Of a stretch of 64,000 bases of DNA, positions 32,515-42,789 are shown piece by piece; position 1 is the stretch's first letter; each line of letters opens with the position of its first letter. The DNA is from Lonicera japonica (lineage: Eukaryota; Streptophyta; Magnoliopsida; Dipsacales; Caprifoliaceae), in NCBI GenBank assembly GCA_021464415.1, contig CM038466.1, forward strand, positions 32,456,833 through 32,520,832, given 5' to 3'. A program made the position numbers and the translations under genes. The notes under the pieces were generated by a model. It made no database searches, was not told the origin of the DNA, and saw only the letters and a list, made by a program, of their open reading frames with translations.

Positions 32515-33215
32515 CCAGATCACAATACAAGCCCTCTTCGGAGGCAAATCACAACACAAGCCCTCTTCAGAGGCAAAGTTACTCACAAAAGCCCTCCCAG
32601 AGGCAATTTTCCTTTTTCTTACAGGTCAAAAGCCCTCCCACAGAGGCATAATGGTAGTCCTCCCACCTGAGGTTAAGCCCTCCCAGAGAGGCACAATGGT
32701 AGTCCTCCCACCTGAGGCGAAGCCCTCCCAGAGAGGCACAATGGTAGTCCTCCCACTTGAGGCGAAGCCCTCCCAGAGAGGCACAGTGGAGCAATGGTAG
32801 TCCTCCCACCTGAGGTTAAGCCCTCCCAGAGAGGCACAATGGTAGTCCTCCCACCTGAGGCGAAGCCCTCCCAGAGAGGCACAATGGTAGTCCTCCCACC
32901 TGAGGCGAAGCCCTCCCAGATAGGCACAGTGAAGCAATGGTAGTCCTCCCACCTGAGGCGAAGCCCTCCCAGAGAGGCACAGTGGAGCAATGGCAGTCCT
33001 CCCACCTGAGGCACAAAATGAATCAATGGTAGTCCTCCCATCTGAGGCTAGTGGAGCAATGGTAGTCCTCCCACCTGAGGCTAGTGGAGCAATGGTAGTC
33101 CTCCCATCAGAAGCAAGTGGAACAAATGAAAGCCCTCGAGAGAGGCAACGAGGTAACAGAAGCCCTCTCCGGAGGCGAAACCAAACACAAAGCCCTCTAC
33201 GGAGGCACTCACGAG
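32515..33215. repeat. Minisatellite, about 45-bp unit
   Basis: Tandem copies built from GGTAGTCCTCCCACCTGAGG and GCCCTCCCAGAGAGGCACA, period about 45, with some units extended by a GTGGAGCA insert. Shorter units (AGCCCTCTTCAGAGGC type) flank it on both sides. Each unit has CCTC...GAGG inverted halves. A long minus-strand frame across it and into the LTR (32,626-33,489) is a by-product of the repeat length being divisible by three. Confidence 0.9.
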
Positions 33216-33308
33216 CACTTTTTTGCATATACACTCCTTTAGAGTTCATGCGAGAGCCATGGATCATGGTCTCTTCCAGTCGCCTCAATTCCTTGCAAGC
33301 AAGGAGCT

Positions 33309-33322
33309 TGAGTCGAGAGGGT
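33309..33322 (+). other. Gypsy polypurine tract
   Basis: GAGTCGAGAGGGTC lies directly before the 3' LTR. It is purine-rich and correctly placed for plus-strand priming. Confidence 0.6.
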
Positions 33323-34893
33323 CTGTAGACACCCCGATCCGTGACCCCCGCAAGAACCCTAACGACCTTCAAGAACTGTTGTTTTTGGGCCCGGGACCCA
33401 CCCAAAACTTCCCCGAAAGGGTTTGTTGGCCAAACAAACCTTTTTTCAAAAGAGATTGTCGCACGACATATCACATTGTCGCGCGACAATCCCTGATATG
33501 TCGCGCGACAATCCCACTATGTCGCGCGACAATCCCCCTCTGCACCAGACCATCCACTCTCTGACACATCAGTCTGTCAGAAACATCACTTCAGCCGTTT
33601 GTCGCGCGACATTGACACATTGTCGCGCGACATATCACAGTGTCGCGCGACACTTGCCCTTTTTGGGGAAATGTCGCGCGACAATCTTCCCCGAGCAGTA
33701 TAAATAGGCCAACACCCCCAAGGGTTCTAGGCAGCAACTTGGGATCAAAGAATTTTGAATTTTAATCTGATTTTCTAGTCTTTTATCTAGCTTTCTCTAT
33801 TATCGTCTTATTTCTGAAGAGTTATCGAATCTATTCTCGACACTTGACGTGTCCCGTCTCTGGAATCAAATTCTCGGAAATATCTGAAGAAGGAAAAGAT
33901 TATTATCGCCGAAAATCTCTCCGCCGCATCATATTTTCTTTTTTATATTATTATTCTCGTCGGGAAGGTAAAGAAAGTCCCTTATAGTATTTAAAATTAG
34001 ATATATGTGCACTTGTTTTATTTCTGTTATTTTGTCCACATTTTATTTGAATAAACTTATTGCCAAGTTACAAATAGTCTACCGTTTTCAAAACAAAAAG
34101 ACCCTGATAAAACCATTTTCAAAACCAGAAAAGTAAGTACATTATCGTTCGGAATAAAATCCTATTTTCAAAACCCGGACCGGTAAAACTTACCTAGGAA
34201 TTAAAACCCGGCGTATCTTGTCTGGTTCATAGATTGCGATACACCCAGTAGAACTCCCCTCAAGAGTTCCAATTCCATATTGAATTATTTCCACTACAAG
34301 ATCCGAACCTTTCCAAAATAATCACGACTCGAGAAAACCGTCATTATCTGAGGAAATAATACGGAATACTCTTTCAAAATAAAAAGGCTTTTATCACTTG
34401 TATTTACATTTCTCAAAACGAAACATCGGATCCCGGAACACAAATGTTTTCTATCCCTTTCCCGTTTTTTTCCAGAAATTAGGGTTTTCACTCAGAAAGT
34501 AGTAGGCTATCAGTAAAAGCATCCAAGTTTTTCAACATAGAATAAACATATAAAGATCACTAGAGACCGAAAGGGCGGAATGGGTGCTTAACACCTTCCC
34601 AAACCGTAATATAGTTTCCGAACCCTATAGAATCCTAGTTTCGTAGACAAACGTGTAAAGAAAGGCTTAACTGTAGCCTTTCCTCTTACACCACCATTTT
34701 TTGTCCGTTTTCCCGTAAAACGTACTGGCGACTCTGAACAAACCCCTTTGCATCTAGAAATAGAACATAGGGACACCTGATATGAATCAAAAGAGACACT
34801 CCAGCAAGTGGAACGACAGAATCCGTTCCGACGTTTCAGACGCCCAAACCGAACGGGGACGAGACCCGGGGGTCGCATTTGCGGATTCTCACA
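33323..34893 (+). repeat. Gypsy 3' LTR
   Basis: It has the same termini as the 5' LTR. TATAAATA lies at 33,699-33,706. Eight palindromes occur between about 33,456 and 33,685. In the 5' LTR two of these have mutated CpGs; here one of those two (near 33,598) is the perfect form. Confidence 0.95.
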
Positions 34894-36426
34894 GAGCCTA
34901 AAAACATTATTGAAGCCGAAAAAGTTGAATCTTGGATGATGGCTATGCAAGAGGAGCTCAATCAATTTGAGAGAAACAAAGTGTGGACACTTGTTCCCAA
35001 ACCTAGTAATCATACTATTATAGGTACTAAATGGGTATTTCGTAACAAAAAGGATGAAAGTGGTATAATTGTTAGAAATAAAGCTAGACTTGTTGCCCAA
35101 GGATACAATCAAGAGGCGGGCATTGATTATGAAGAAACATATGCACCCGTTGCACGTCTAAAAGCTATTCGCATGCTACTTGCTTATTCATGTTTTAAGA
35201 ATTTTATATTATATCAAATGGATGTGAAAAGTGCTTTCTTGAATGGCTTTATTGAAGAGGAAGTTTATGTGAAACAACCTCCCGGTTTTAAAAATCATGT
35301 TTATCCGGATTATGTGTTTAAGTTATCGAAAGCATTATATGGTTTAAAACAAGCACCTAGAGCATGGTATGATAGACTTAGCTCATTTTTGATTAACAAT
35401 GATTTTGTTAGAGGCAAAATTGATACTACTTTATTTATTAAAAATCATGACAATGACATGCTACTTGTACAAATCTATGTTGATGATATTATATTTGGTT
35501 CTACTAACAAAAATCTTTGCAAGGACTTTTCCTCATGCATGCAAAAGGAATTTGAAATGAGCATGATGGGAGAAATGAACTACTTCCTTGGATTACAAGT
35601 GAAGCAATGCAAAGAAGGCATCTTCATTAATCAAGAGAAGTACGTGAAGGAGCTCTTGAAGAAATTCGACATGGAAGGTGCCAAATCCATGAGCACTCCT
35701 ATGAGTTCTACTTTAAAGATCGACAAAGACGAAATTGGTAAGAGTGTAGACATCAAGAAATATCGAGGTATGATCGGTAGTCTATTGTATTTGACGGCCT
35801 CTAGGCCGGATATTATGTTTAGCATATGTATTTGTGCACGATTCCAAGCGGATCCTAAGGAGTCACATTTACTTGCTGTAAAACGGATTTTCCGTTATCT
35901 TTCCGGTACTAGTTCCTTGGGTTTGTGGTACCCAAAAGTGAATACGTTTGACTTGATTAGTTATTCCGATGCGAATTTTGCCGGTTGCAAAATCAATAGG
36001 AAAAGCACTAGTGGCACTTGTCATTTCCTAGGATACGCACTAGTATCTTGGTCAAGCAAGAAACAAAACTCGGTGGCCCTCTCAACGGCCGAAGCCGAAT
36101 ATGTGGCGGCCGGAAGTTGTTGTGCTCAAACTTTATATATTAAACAACAACTAGAAGACTTCGGATTAAGTCTTAGCCACATTCCCATTAAGTGTGACAA
36201 CACAAGTGCTATTAGCTTGACCAAGAACCCCATACAACACTCACGTACTAAGCACATTGAGATAAGATATCATTTTATTTGTGATCATGTGCAAAAAGGT
36301 GATGTTGATATTGAATTCGTTGGCACCGAATCGCAACTTGCGGATATTTTCACTAAACCACTTCCCGATGATCGCTTTAGCACCATTCGACGTGAAATTG
36401 GAATGACTAGAGCATCTGATATCTAG
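34894..36426 (+). pseudogene. pol: Copia reverse transcriptase and RNase H (3' part of the split pol)
   Basis: This is the continuation of copia pol after the gypsy insertion; the frame is open from the second GAGCC to the TAG at 36,424. RT motifs are TKWVFRNKKDE (about 35,027), QMDVKSAFLNG (about 35,216) and YVDDIIFGST (about 35,478). RNase H motifs are YSDANFAGC (about 35,965) and ALSTAEAEYVAA (about 36,082). No internal stop is seen here. As the 5' part is separated by 17.9 kb and has stops, no complete polyprotein can be made. Confidence 0.93.
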
Positions 36427-37178
36427 TTGACCAAAATTTTCATGTATATTGATCACTAATGCTTGTCTCTAAAGCATACAAAATTGTGCAAACTATTTGA
36501 CTTAATATGAGTTAAGCATTTTTATACTTGGTACTTGTATTACATGTCATTTAATGTACTAATATCATTTTTGTAGCTCAAATGTTATAAAGTTACTATT
36601 TCTAGGTGTTTATGGCTTACAATGCTCAAACCAAGAAAATCAGGACAGAATGGGTGATCAGTCGACTGATTAAGAACCATCAGTCGACTGAGGCTTCATC
36701 AGTCGACTGAAGGAGGTTCATCAGTCGACTGAGCAAGGCTGGACAGCAGTTACTCTTTTTCTCTTATTTCCCCTATTTTCCCTTCATTTCTCTCTTCACC
36801 ATTTCGAGAAAACTCACACCTCAACCCTTCCAAACCTCAAGCACAATCATCTATTCTCCATTTTCTTCATTAAAACCCCCTTTAAATAAAAAATCCTCCA
36901 CTTCCAACATCAAATCAACCACAAATCTCATCTATTTCATCTCAAATCTCTCAAACCCATCTCAACCTCTCTCAAACCCTAACCCTAGCTACCATCATCA
37001 ATTTTCATCCCAAAACTCTATCTTACACCAAATTTCTTTACCAAAACTTATCTCACTACTCCATCTAACCAATTTTCACATATTCCCTTCAATCACACAA
37101 ATTTTCACCCCAAAATCTTCAAATTTCCTAAGAACCCTAATTTTTCAACACCTATTTCTTTCACCAATCTTCATCGAA
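36427..37178 (+). other. Copia spacer with palindrome cluster upstream of the extra ORF
   Basis: A noncoding spacer between pol and the third ORF. It contains four TCAGTCGACTGA palindromes and then about 400 bases rich in C, A and T with many TCTC/CAAATC tracts, resembling a 5' leader. I see no clear TATA. Confidence 0.5.
36658..36732. promoter_or_regulatory. Four copies of the copia palindrome TCAGTCGACTGA
   Basis: Perfect 12-base self-complementary copies lie at 36,658-36,669, 36,680-36,691, 36,699-36,710 and 36,721-36,732, spaced about 20 bases apart. The same word occurs twice in each LTR of this element. Confidence 0.9.
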
Positions 37179-38433
37179 ATGTCTCAACCATCTCGCTCAC
37201 CTCGTCCACGAAAGAGCGTATCACAAGTAGGTACATCATCGGCACAACCACCTCAAGCTCCACTACCGCCTTTGTTCATCTCAAATAAAGCCGAAGCAAA
37301 TTTTAACAACGACTATTCGACACGGGCTATCGTCGAAGGTAAACAATTCAACTTTCAATTATTCGCTTCAAATGGTTTGAATGTTGCTGGATTGTTTCAA
37401 AATCAAGGTATCATAGATTTTTTAAACATCCGTGAAAATGTGTATCCACAGCTTATACGGTTATTCTATACAAACCTACACCATCCGGTTCTTGACAATG
37501 GGCGTCCCAACAAGGCCCGTCTTGTTACACTTTTGAATGGGCAACGTATTAGTTTTAACAAAGCTGAACTAGCAGAAATATTCGGTTTCCCTGTTGATAA
37601 TGTAACGGAAGTTCCATCCAACTTTGGGGATCTTCTCGGTTTCAATAAGAATGCTGCTAAAGGAATCATACTCAAGCGTAGATTTCGCAATACACAAGGA
37701 GAAATCAAGGCCTCAAGGCTTAAACTCGATGCCCGTCTCATACATTCAATCATTGGGTCTTGATTATTCCAAGGCGTGGTAGTCGTGCCGCACTCAATGC
37801 CTTGGAGTTATTCTTGGTATGGGCGATAGTAATGGGACACCGATTGGACTATGCTAGCCTAATGTTCCATCATCTTCTTGAGATCACCAATCGAAAAAGG
37901 CAAGGGTTAGTCTATGGAATGGCCCTCACTCAACTGTTCAAATTCTACAATATCCGACTCGAAGACGAGGTTGATGTTATCATTCTCACAAGTGAGGAGA
38001 CCTATAGCGCCAAGGTGATTCGGTTGATGAAATACAACTTGGTATATGGACAATGGACTCCCAAAGATCCTAGAGATAGAGATGAAAGTGGTGATGAAAG
38101 CGATGGCTCATCCGAAGAAGTGGGTGAAGAAGAAGAAGAAAAAGAAGAAGTAGGAGGAGAAAGTTCCGAACTCCCTGAAACCACTACCTCTCAAGGCCGT
38201 AGCTCATCCTCAAATGCCGCCTTGCTTTAAGCAATTCAAGGGTTATCGGGTCAAGTTTAAGATCTATCGACTAACATGACGAACCGATTCAATTGAATTG
38301 AGGATCGACAAAGAGCTCATGAAGAAGCCTTTCTTCGTTACCATCCAGAGTATGTCTTTTCGGTTTGGAACCCGTATCAAGTTGACCAAGGTTGGGGAGA
38401 ATGGCCGCAAGACCCACAAGATCCGCAAGAGTA
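37179..38433 (+). pseudogene. Extra copia ORF, 'putative plant transposon protein'-like (broken)
   Basis: The ATG at 37,179 starts a serine/proline-rich head. A region follows that resembles the Pfam 'putative plant transposon protein' domain: GLFQNQGIIDFLNI..., LIRLFYTNLHHPV, and AEIFGFPVDN at about 37,575. A one-base frameshift near 37,760 moves it to another frame (LNALELFLVWAIVMGHRLDYA), and an acidic tail (EEVGEEEEEKEE) ends at a TAA at 38,228. Further in-phase sequence with TAA/TGA stops runs to about 38,433. Third ORFs are known in SIRE-type elements; I see no signal peptide or membrane segment that would support an envelope role. Confidence 0.65.
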
Positions 38434-38790
38434 AAAGTTTGAGTTATCTCCTTTTTGTTGATAACAAAGGGGGAGAAATAAATGTGTTAGAGTGCTTGGT
38501 ACACACTCTTTAAGCTTTATTTAGTTTAACTATAAACTCCTTTAAGTTTTTAAGTTGTTTTATGTTTGGACTTCTAAGGTTTTTCATTCCTCGTTTTAAC
38601 TTATGCCTAACTCTAAGTATTTGGTTTGAACTTAATTTGAAGTTTCTTTATTATGATCTGTACATTTACTTATGCATGCTTGCTTTATTCCATATTCTCT
38701 TTAATGCATAGTTTGAGGGGGAGTTTTCCCGTTGAGAAAACTCAACTAATGATCTTTATCGCTAACACACATTAATTTATTGTCATCATC

Positions 38791-38804
38791 AAAAAGGGGG
38801 AGAT
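38791..38804 (+). other. Copia polypurine tract
   Basis: AAAAAGGGGGAGAT ends directly at the TG of the 3' LTR. This is the usual plant copia polypurine tract. Confidence 0.88.
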
Positions 38805-40192
38805 TGTTGACTTGAAAGTCATTAATCTTGTTTTGATAATAACAATAAACTTAATCTTGTGTAATTTAACTTAGTTGATGTTTTAAGTTATAGCCATAAC
38901 AAAATTGATCACACGTGGACTTAACCGAAAAGCCGGAATCAATAGCCGGAATCAAGATCATTCATCTACAAAGTATTGCAATCAAAGTTTTACATCACAC
39001 ACAACTCTTGTCAACACATCTTCAATGGCATCACTATGAATTACAAAAAGCCAAGGAAGAATATAATCAAAGATTCAAACGAAGCTCTCGAAGATTCATT
39101 GATGTTCATTATTAAGTGAGTGCTTAGATTTTATGTAAAGAATATCAATTGTTCAATCATATAGCTCATAAAATGACTTAACCTTGACAAGATTGATCAA
39201 AACTAGTTTTATCCTTGAAAACGTATTTTACCGAAAACAAGTCATCTTGAAAAATTCACTATAAATTTTTAAGAATGAATTTTGTTACAAAAACAATGGT
39301 AGAGGTCTTAGAAAATCATTTTTAACCATCCCCTATCCTCAAAATTGTTTTTTGAGTGAATTTGCAAAAGTGTGAAAAATGAGATTTTTGGTCAAACTGG
39401 CAGCAGACCAAAGGAAACCATCAGTCGACTGATGAGCTTTGCTCAGTCGACTGATGGCCCAGAAACTAGCCGTTGGAGTTCTGATTTTTTACCATTTTTG
39501 GTACCAAACTTTTACCAACTCCCTCCAAACGGCCATATGCTTACCTAGACTATATATACACCATCTAAGACTTATTTAAACACTCTTGAATCACTCCTAC
39601 ACTATTCTATTCATCTACAATCAATATTCAAAGATTCAAGAACATTTTCTTTTGATCAATCATCTTTATATTGAGCTATATTCTATTGATCAAATTTGAT
39701 ATCTCTTAGTGTGAGCCTAAGTTGTAATCTTCATACACTATTGAGCTATTGTACATTGGTGTTGGTTACTAAATCATTTCTTTCAAACATTAAGAGAGGT
39801 CTATCTCTTAAGATAACAAGAGAGAATTCTTGTGTGAGTATTGAGAGAATTTCAATACTTGTAAGAGTGTGTGAGAAAGATACACTTGTAAAGGTTTGAT
39901 CTTCACCCGGAAGGAGATCGGTTATAGTGGAATTTCTCGGGGTACTAACCGAGCGCGGAGTAGGAGCTAACAAACCGAACCGTGTGGACAAAAAGTCTTC
40001 GACTTTGATTGGTTTAATCTTTCTATCTCTTGAACTCTTATATTGTATTATTTGCACCTTGTGATTGGATTTATCTTTTTTTATTGTTTGGTTGATTAAT
40101 ATAGACATCAAATATTTTTAAATTGATTTTAAAAATCCCATTAAGTTTAAAAACCCTATTCACCCCCCTTCTAGGGTATTTTCCGACCTACA
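38805..40192 (+). repeat. Copia 3' LTR
   Basis: It begins TGTTGACTTGAAAG and ends TTCCGACCTACA. The palindromes recur at 39,419-39,434 and 39,443-39,454. It is about 19 bases longer than the 5' LTR, partly from an extra TCCCATTAAGTTTAAAAA-type segment near its end (about 40,136-40,153). Confidence 0.93.
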
Positions 40193-40722
40193 CAATCCTT
40201 TTCCTTCTTCATGTTACTGGATATAAAAGTTCACCATGTGCTCCTTTGAGCACCCCCCCAATCCTGAAACCTCCAAATTCGGGAGTCATTGCCGCATCAC
40301 AATTTACTTGGAATTGATCTTCTGTTGTAGTTACCCATAAAGAGAGATACATCTTGAGAGGCGTAATAGATACTAAAGAAGCTGCCTTGAACTCAGCCAA
40401 CAAGCTTTCTGTTTTGTCCACTATGCCAAAAGCCGACCGAGGTGACCACTCAAATAAAAACGAATTATAACCGCACTAAATCAACCATGACACAGTGAAT
40501 ACAAGCTATTTAAAATCCTCCATGGAATCCCATATGAATTCTAACCATTCACAACCCCCATGCATGGTATACTAATATTAATAACTAAGTATCATTTGAT
40601 TAGGCAATAACTAGCATATACGAATGAAACTACTGATTTATATAGAGGGAGTGAAAAAAGCAACAGTCAAAAAATGCATTGCCATAACAGCTATAAAGGG
40701 AAAATGAAGATGCAAATGAAAG
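40193..40722. other. Spacer with the right half of the RVT_3-like relic
   Basis: Collinear with unit B from 59,896. Minus-strand reading of 40,209-40,421 gives a degenerate frame with an EDQFQVNCDAA segment, possibly the RNase H part of an old non-LTR retrotransposon or host relative. Unit B keeps a longer frame (59,619-60,150) broken by a C run. No other gene is visible. Confidence 0.35.
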
Positions 40723-40786
40723 CATAAATTTCTCGGCCTTTAGGCTAGATCAAGTGTAATGTTTGTTATCATAAATTCAATATCTA
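40723..40786 (+). pseudogene. U2 snRNA 5' fragment
   Basis: Matches the first 60 or so bases of U2 (TTTCTCGGCC, GGCT-AGATCAAGTGTAATG, ...TTCAATATCT), with several changes including in the branch-point motif. The Sm and 3' parts are missing. It lies about 45 bases upstream of the U1 promoter. The unit B copy is at 60,438-60,501. Confidence 0.65.
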
Positions 40787-40832
40787 CCGAATTAAACGAG
40801 CACTTAGTTAACTTTATGGGACTTGTCCTTAT

Positions 40833-40880
40833 GTCCCACATTGGAATGTATAAGATAGGAGGTGAAGAAAGCCTATAAAA
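40833..40880 (+). promoter_or_regulatory. U1 promoter: USE and TATA (unit A)
   Basis: GTCCCACATTG at 40,833-40,843 (-72 to -62) matches the plant USE RTCCCACATCG with one change. TATAAAA at 40,874-40,880 (-31 to -25) follows at standard Pol II snRNA spacing. Confidence 0.88.
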
Positions 40881-40904
40881 TGGAATGGAGTAATACAAAG
40901 CAAC

Positions 40905-41063
40905 ATACTTACCTGGATGGGGTCAATGGGTGATCAAGAAGGCCCATGGCCTAGGTTAGTGACTTCCATTGCACTTAGGAAGGGTGCTCGCCTAAGGTCT
41001 ACCCAAGTGGTGGAGCCTACATCATAATTTGTGGCAGAGGGGGCCTGCGTTCGCGCGGCCCCT
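40905..41063 (+). ncRNA. U1: U1 snRNA (unit A)
   Basis: U1 RNA recognises 5' splice sites. The 5' end ATACTTACCTGG is intact. The stem-loop I loop is GATCAAGAAGG (U1-70K site), the stem-loop II loop is ATTGCAC (U1A site), the Sm-like site is ATAATTTGTGG, and the 3' hairpin GGGGGCC...GGCCCC is complete. Length is about 159 nt, normal for plants. The unit B copy (60,619-60,777) appears identical. Promoter elements are well placed. I consider it functional by sequence. Confidence 0.93.
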
Positions 41064-42789
41064 ACCTATTATAGTTATAATAATTTTAATAATTAATCTT
41101 TTCAACTTCTATTGGCACAAAAATATAATTTAATGAGAGATTCAAAACATTTGAAATACGGCCTAGAAACAGTATTCTTCTGAGGTACATGTCGAAAAAT
41201 ATTTAACAAATTTGAGTTCGACGAGTTTTTAATGATTCAAATTAATCTATTACATACTTTAAATCAATTTTCAAATCGAGGTCTCGCTCAATGTTCAACA
41301 ACATGCAGTCAGAAACTCAACTAATTTAGGTTGATATGGGCTATAATTCATATATGCTCGTCAAACCTCATCATGTTGATTAACATGATATTTACAAATT
41401 TGTTTACACAACCCCGAATCCCGTTCAATATCTAATTCCATTGGCTCGACTACATGGGACATAGAAGGAGCTTGAAGATTGGGGCTATCAACATTATATT
41501 GTTCATTATTCCATTTCTTCTTTTTCTCAAAAAATGATAAAATAGTTTTCCCTTTTTTATTTGGTGGTTGACGTTCCATTATTTATAACCTAAAATAACA
41601 AAAAAAAACAAATATTACTTTAACCCAACATTCCAAATCAATATTCAAGTAAATAAATATTTAATAATAACATTAGCATTATTAATATCATCATATTAAC
41701 TAGCTTAACCAAGATTAACATACAAAATTATTAAATCCACATCAATATTCTAGTAAATAAATACTTTAAAATTTAAATCCATATTTAGAGAGTTTATATT
41801 TGCCTCAAAGTAGGAACAAAACTTTCAAAATAAAATCACTAAATCTTCCGAGTTCCAAAAGCTTTCACAATCCTGGACCATTTCACAAAGAATAATACAA
41901 TTTATTAATTAAAAAGCTAAAAACTTAAAAAGAAAAAAATACTAAAAGTCTAAAATAGGGAGAGAATTAAATACAATAATATAAGTAAAGATTAAAGAAT
42001 GAACTTACTTGTTAGAGAATAAAGAGACAATTCTCTAATTAAATGGAAGTAAAATAGAAGTAAAGCTTTGATTTTAATTTTCAATAAACAATGGCCAAAC
42101 AATCACCAATGGAGGAGCTAGAAAGAATGAACAGAAAGTGAGAGACTATCGAGAGCCGAGAGCCCGAGAAAGTGAGAATGCAAAGAGAACAAACAGAATA
42201 AAGAAAAAATTATGTATTTTTTATTAAAATAGAATAAATATTTAAATGATTGATTGATAGGAATGTGACACGACTACATGAGTGGTTGGGGGTAATGCCG
42301 TATTGGGGTGTTGAAGACTTTGGGGTAAGTTGAACATTGAGCCATGCAATCTGCAAAGCACATATTTTGTTATATAAATTAGTAGGTTTAAAATATTTGA
42401 GCTGGGCTAAGGGGTGAAGTAAAATTTAACAAAGGGGTGGGTTTATATTATTATTATTAAATTTTTTTTTTACTAGTGTTAGCAGGTTTTTCAAAATTTT
42501 GCAAAAGCAATCAAGACAGAAAAGGTTGACAAAATGTTGAATTCTTGTGTAATTCTGGAACAGGTTTTTCTATTTTATTACATGTGGTTTGTGGGTATTC
42601 ATCCACTTCCTTGGAAGATATACATTTGCAGGTTCTTTTATCCTTTTTAATTTACCTGACTTGATCCCAGATTTTGAAGGTCTCGTGTGGACTTCAAGAA
42701 CATCTACAATGCAAAATACTATAATGCATTTTGATTTATAAGGGAAGTATATCACATTTCTCTATGATAGTATATTTTGAGAGATATTA
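41064..42789. other. Spacer with hAT-like gene fragment upstream region
   Basis: AT-rich and collinear with 60,778-62,499. Apart from the fragment at 41,329-41,579, it has a possible minus-strand 5' exon around 42,010-42,190 (GT donor CAAGTAAGT near 42,005; acceptor TTTTAG near 41,593). Nothing else is recognisable. Confidence 0.4.
41329..41579 (-). pseudogene. N-terminal fragment of a hAT/TTF-type zinc-finger transposase-like protein (unit A)
   Basis: The minus-strand frame starts MERQPPNKKGKTILSFFEKK and reaches ELDIERDSGLCKQICKYHVNQHDEV. This corresponds to the conserved start of plant TTF-type zinc-finger/ZMYM1-like hAT transposase relatives (DPGLR..I..Y...RD.IRRAYL). Unit A has TGA where unit B has CGA, and the zinc finger, catalytic and dimerisation regions are missing. 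It is a truncated relic. Confidence 0.55.

Larger units (their letters stand above)
17033..34893 (+). mobile_element. Tat-lineage Ty3/gypsy retrotransposon with antisense genes (17.9 kb)
   Basis: It has LTRs of 1,579 and 1,571 bases and a TGGCGACTCTGTTGGGG primer site of the Tat/Ogre type. The order is gag-protease-RT-RNase H-second RNase H-integrase. The second, archaeal-type RNase H, G-patch-like motifs near the protease and the large size point to the Tat lineage. Downstream of integrase are two genes on the opposite strand (26,440-27,696 and 28,123-31,475) and then a minisatellite. The sense polyprotein has several stops and frameshifts, so it is not autonomous. Confidence 0.93.
17028..34898. 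repeat. GAGCC target-site duplication of the nested gypsy
   Basis: GAGCC is at 17,028-17,032 and 34,894-34,898, and the copia reading frame resumes in register after one copy is ignored. This shows the gypsy element landed in an existing copia pol gene. Confidence 0.93.
12282..40192 (+). mobile_element. SIRE/Maximus-like Ty1/copia retrotransposon (with nested gypsy)
   Basis: Full-length LTR element: TG...CA LTRs of about 1.37 and 1.39 kb, a tRNA-iMet-type primer site, the copia order gag-protease-integrase-RT-RNase H, an extra ORF 3' of pol, and a polypurine tract. Without the nested gypsy element it is about 10.0 kb, which fits the SIRE/Maximus lineage. That lineage typically carries a third ORF. 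Many in-frame stops make it non-autonomous. It is absent from unit B. LTR divergence looks like 1-2 percent by eye. Confidence 0.93.
12277..40197. repeat. CAATC target-site duplication of the copia element
   Basis: CAATC is at 12,277-12,281 and 40,193-40,197. Unit B has the uninterrupted target near 59,896-59,900. Confidence 0.93.

Noticed and set aside
32626..33489. Minus-strand 287-codon open frame.
   Set aside because: It consists of minisatellite units (period about 45, divisible by three) running into the LTR. The peptide is a repeated WEGFASGGRTTI-like string with no domain.
37179..38433. Envelope gene in the copia element.
   Set aside because: No signal peptide or transmembrane segment is visible, and the residues resemble a plant transposon-protein domain.
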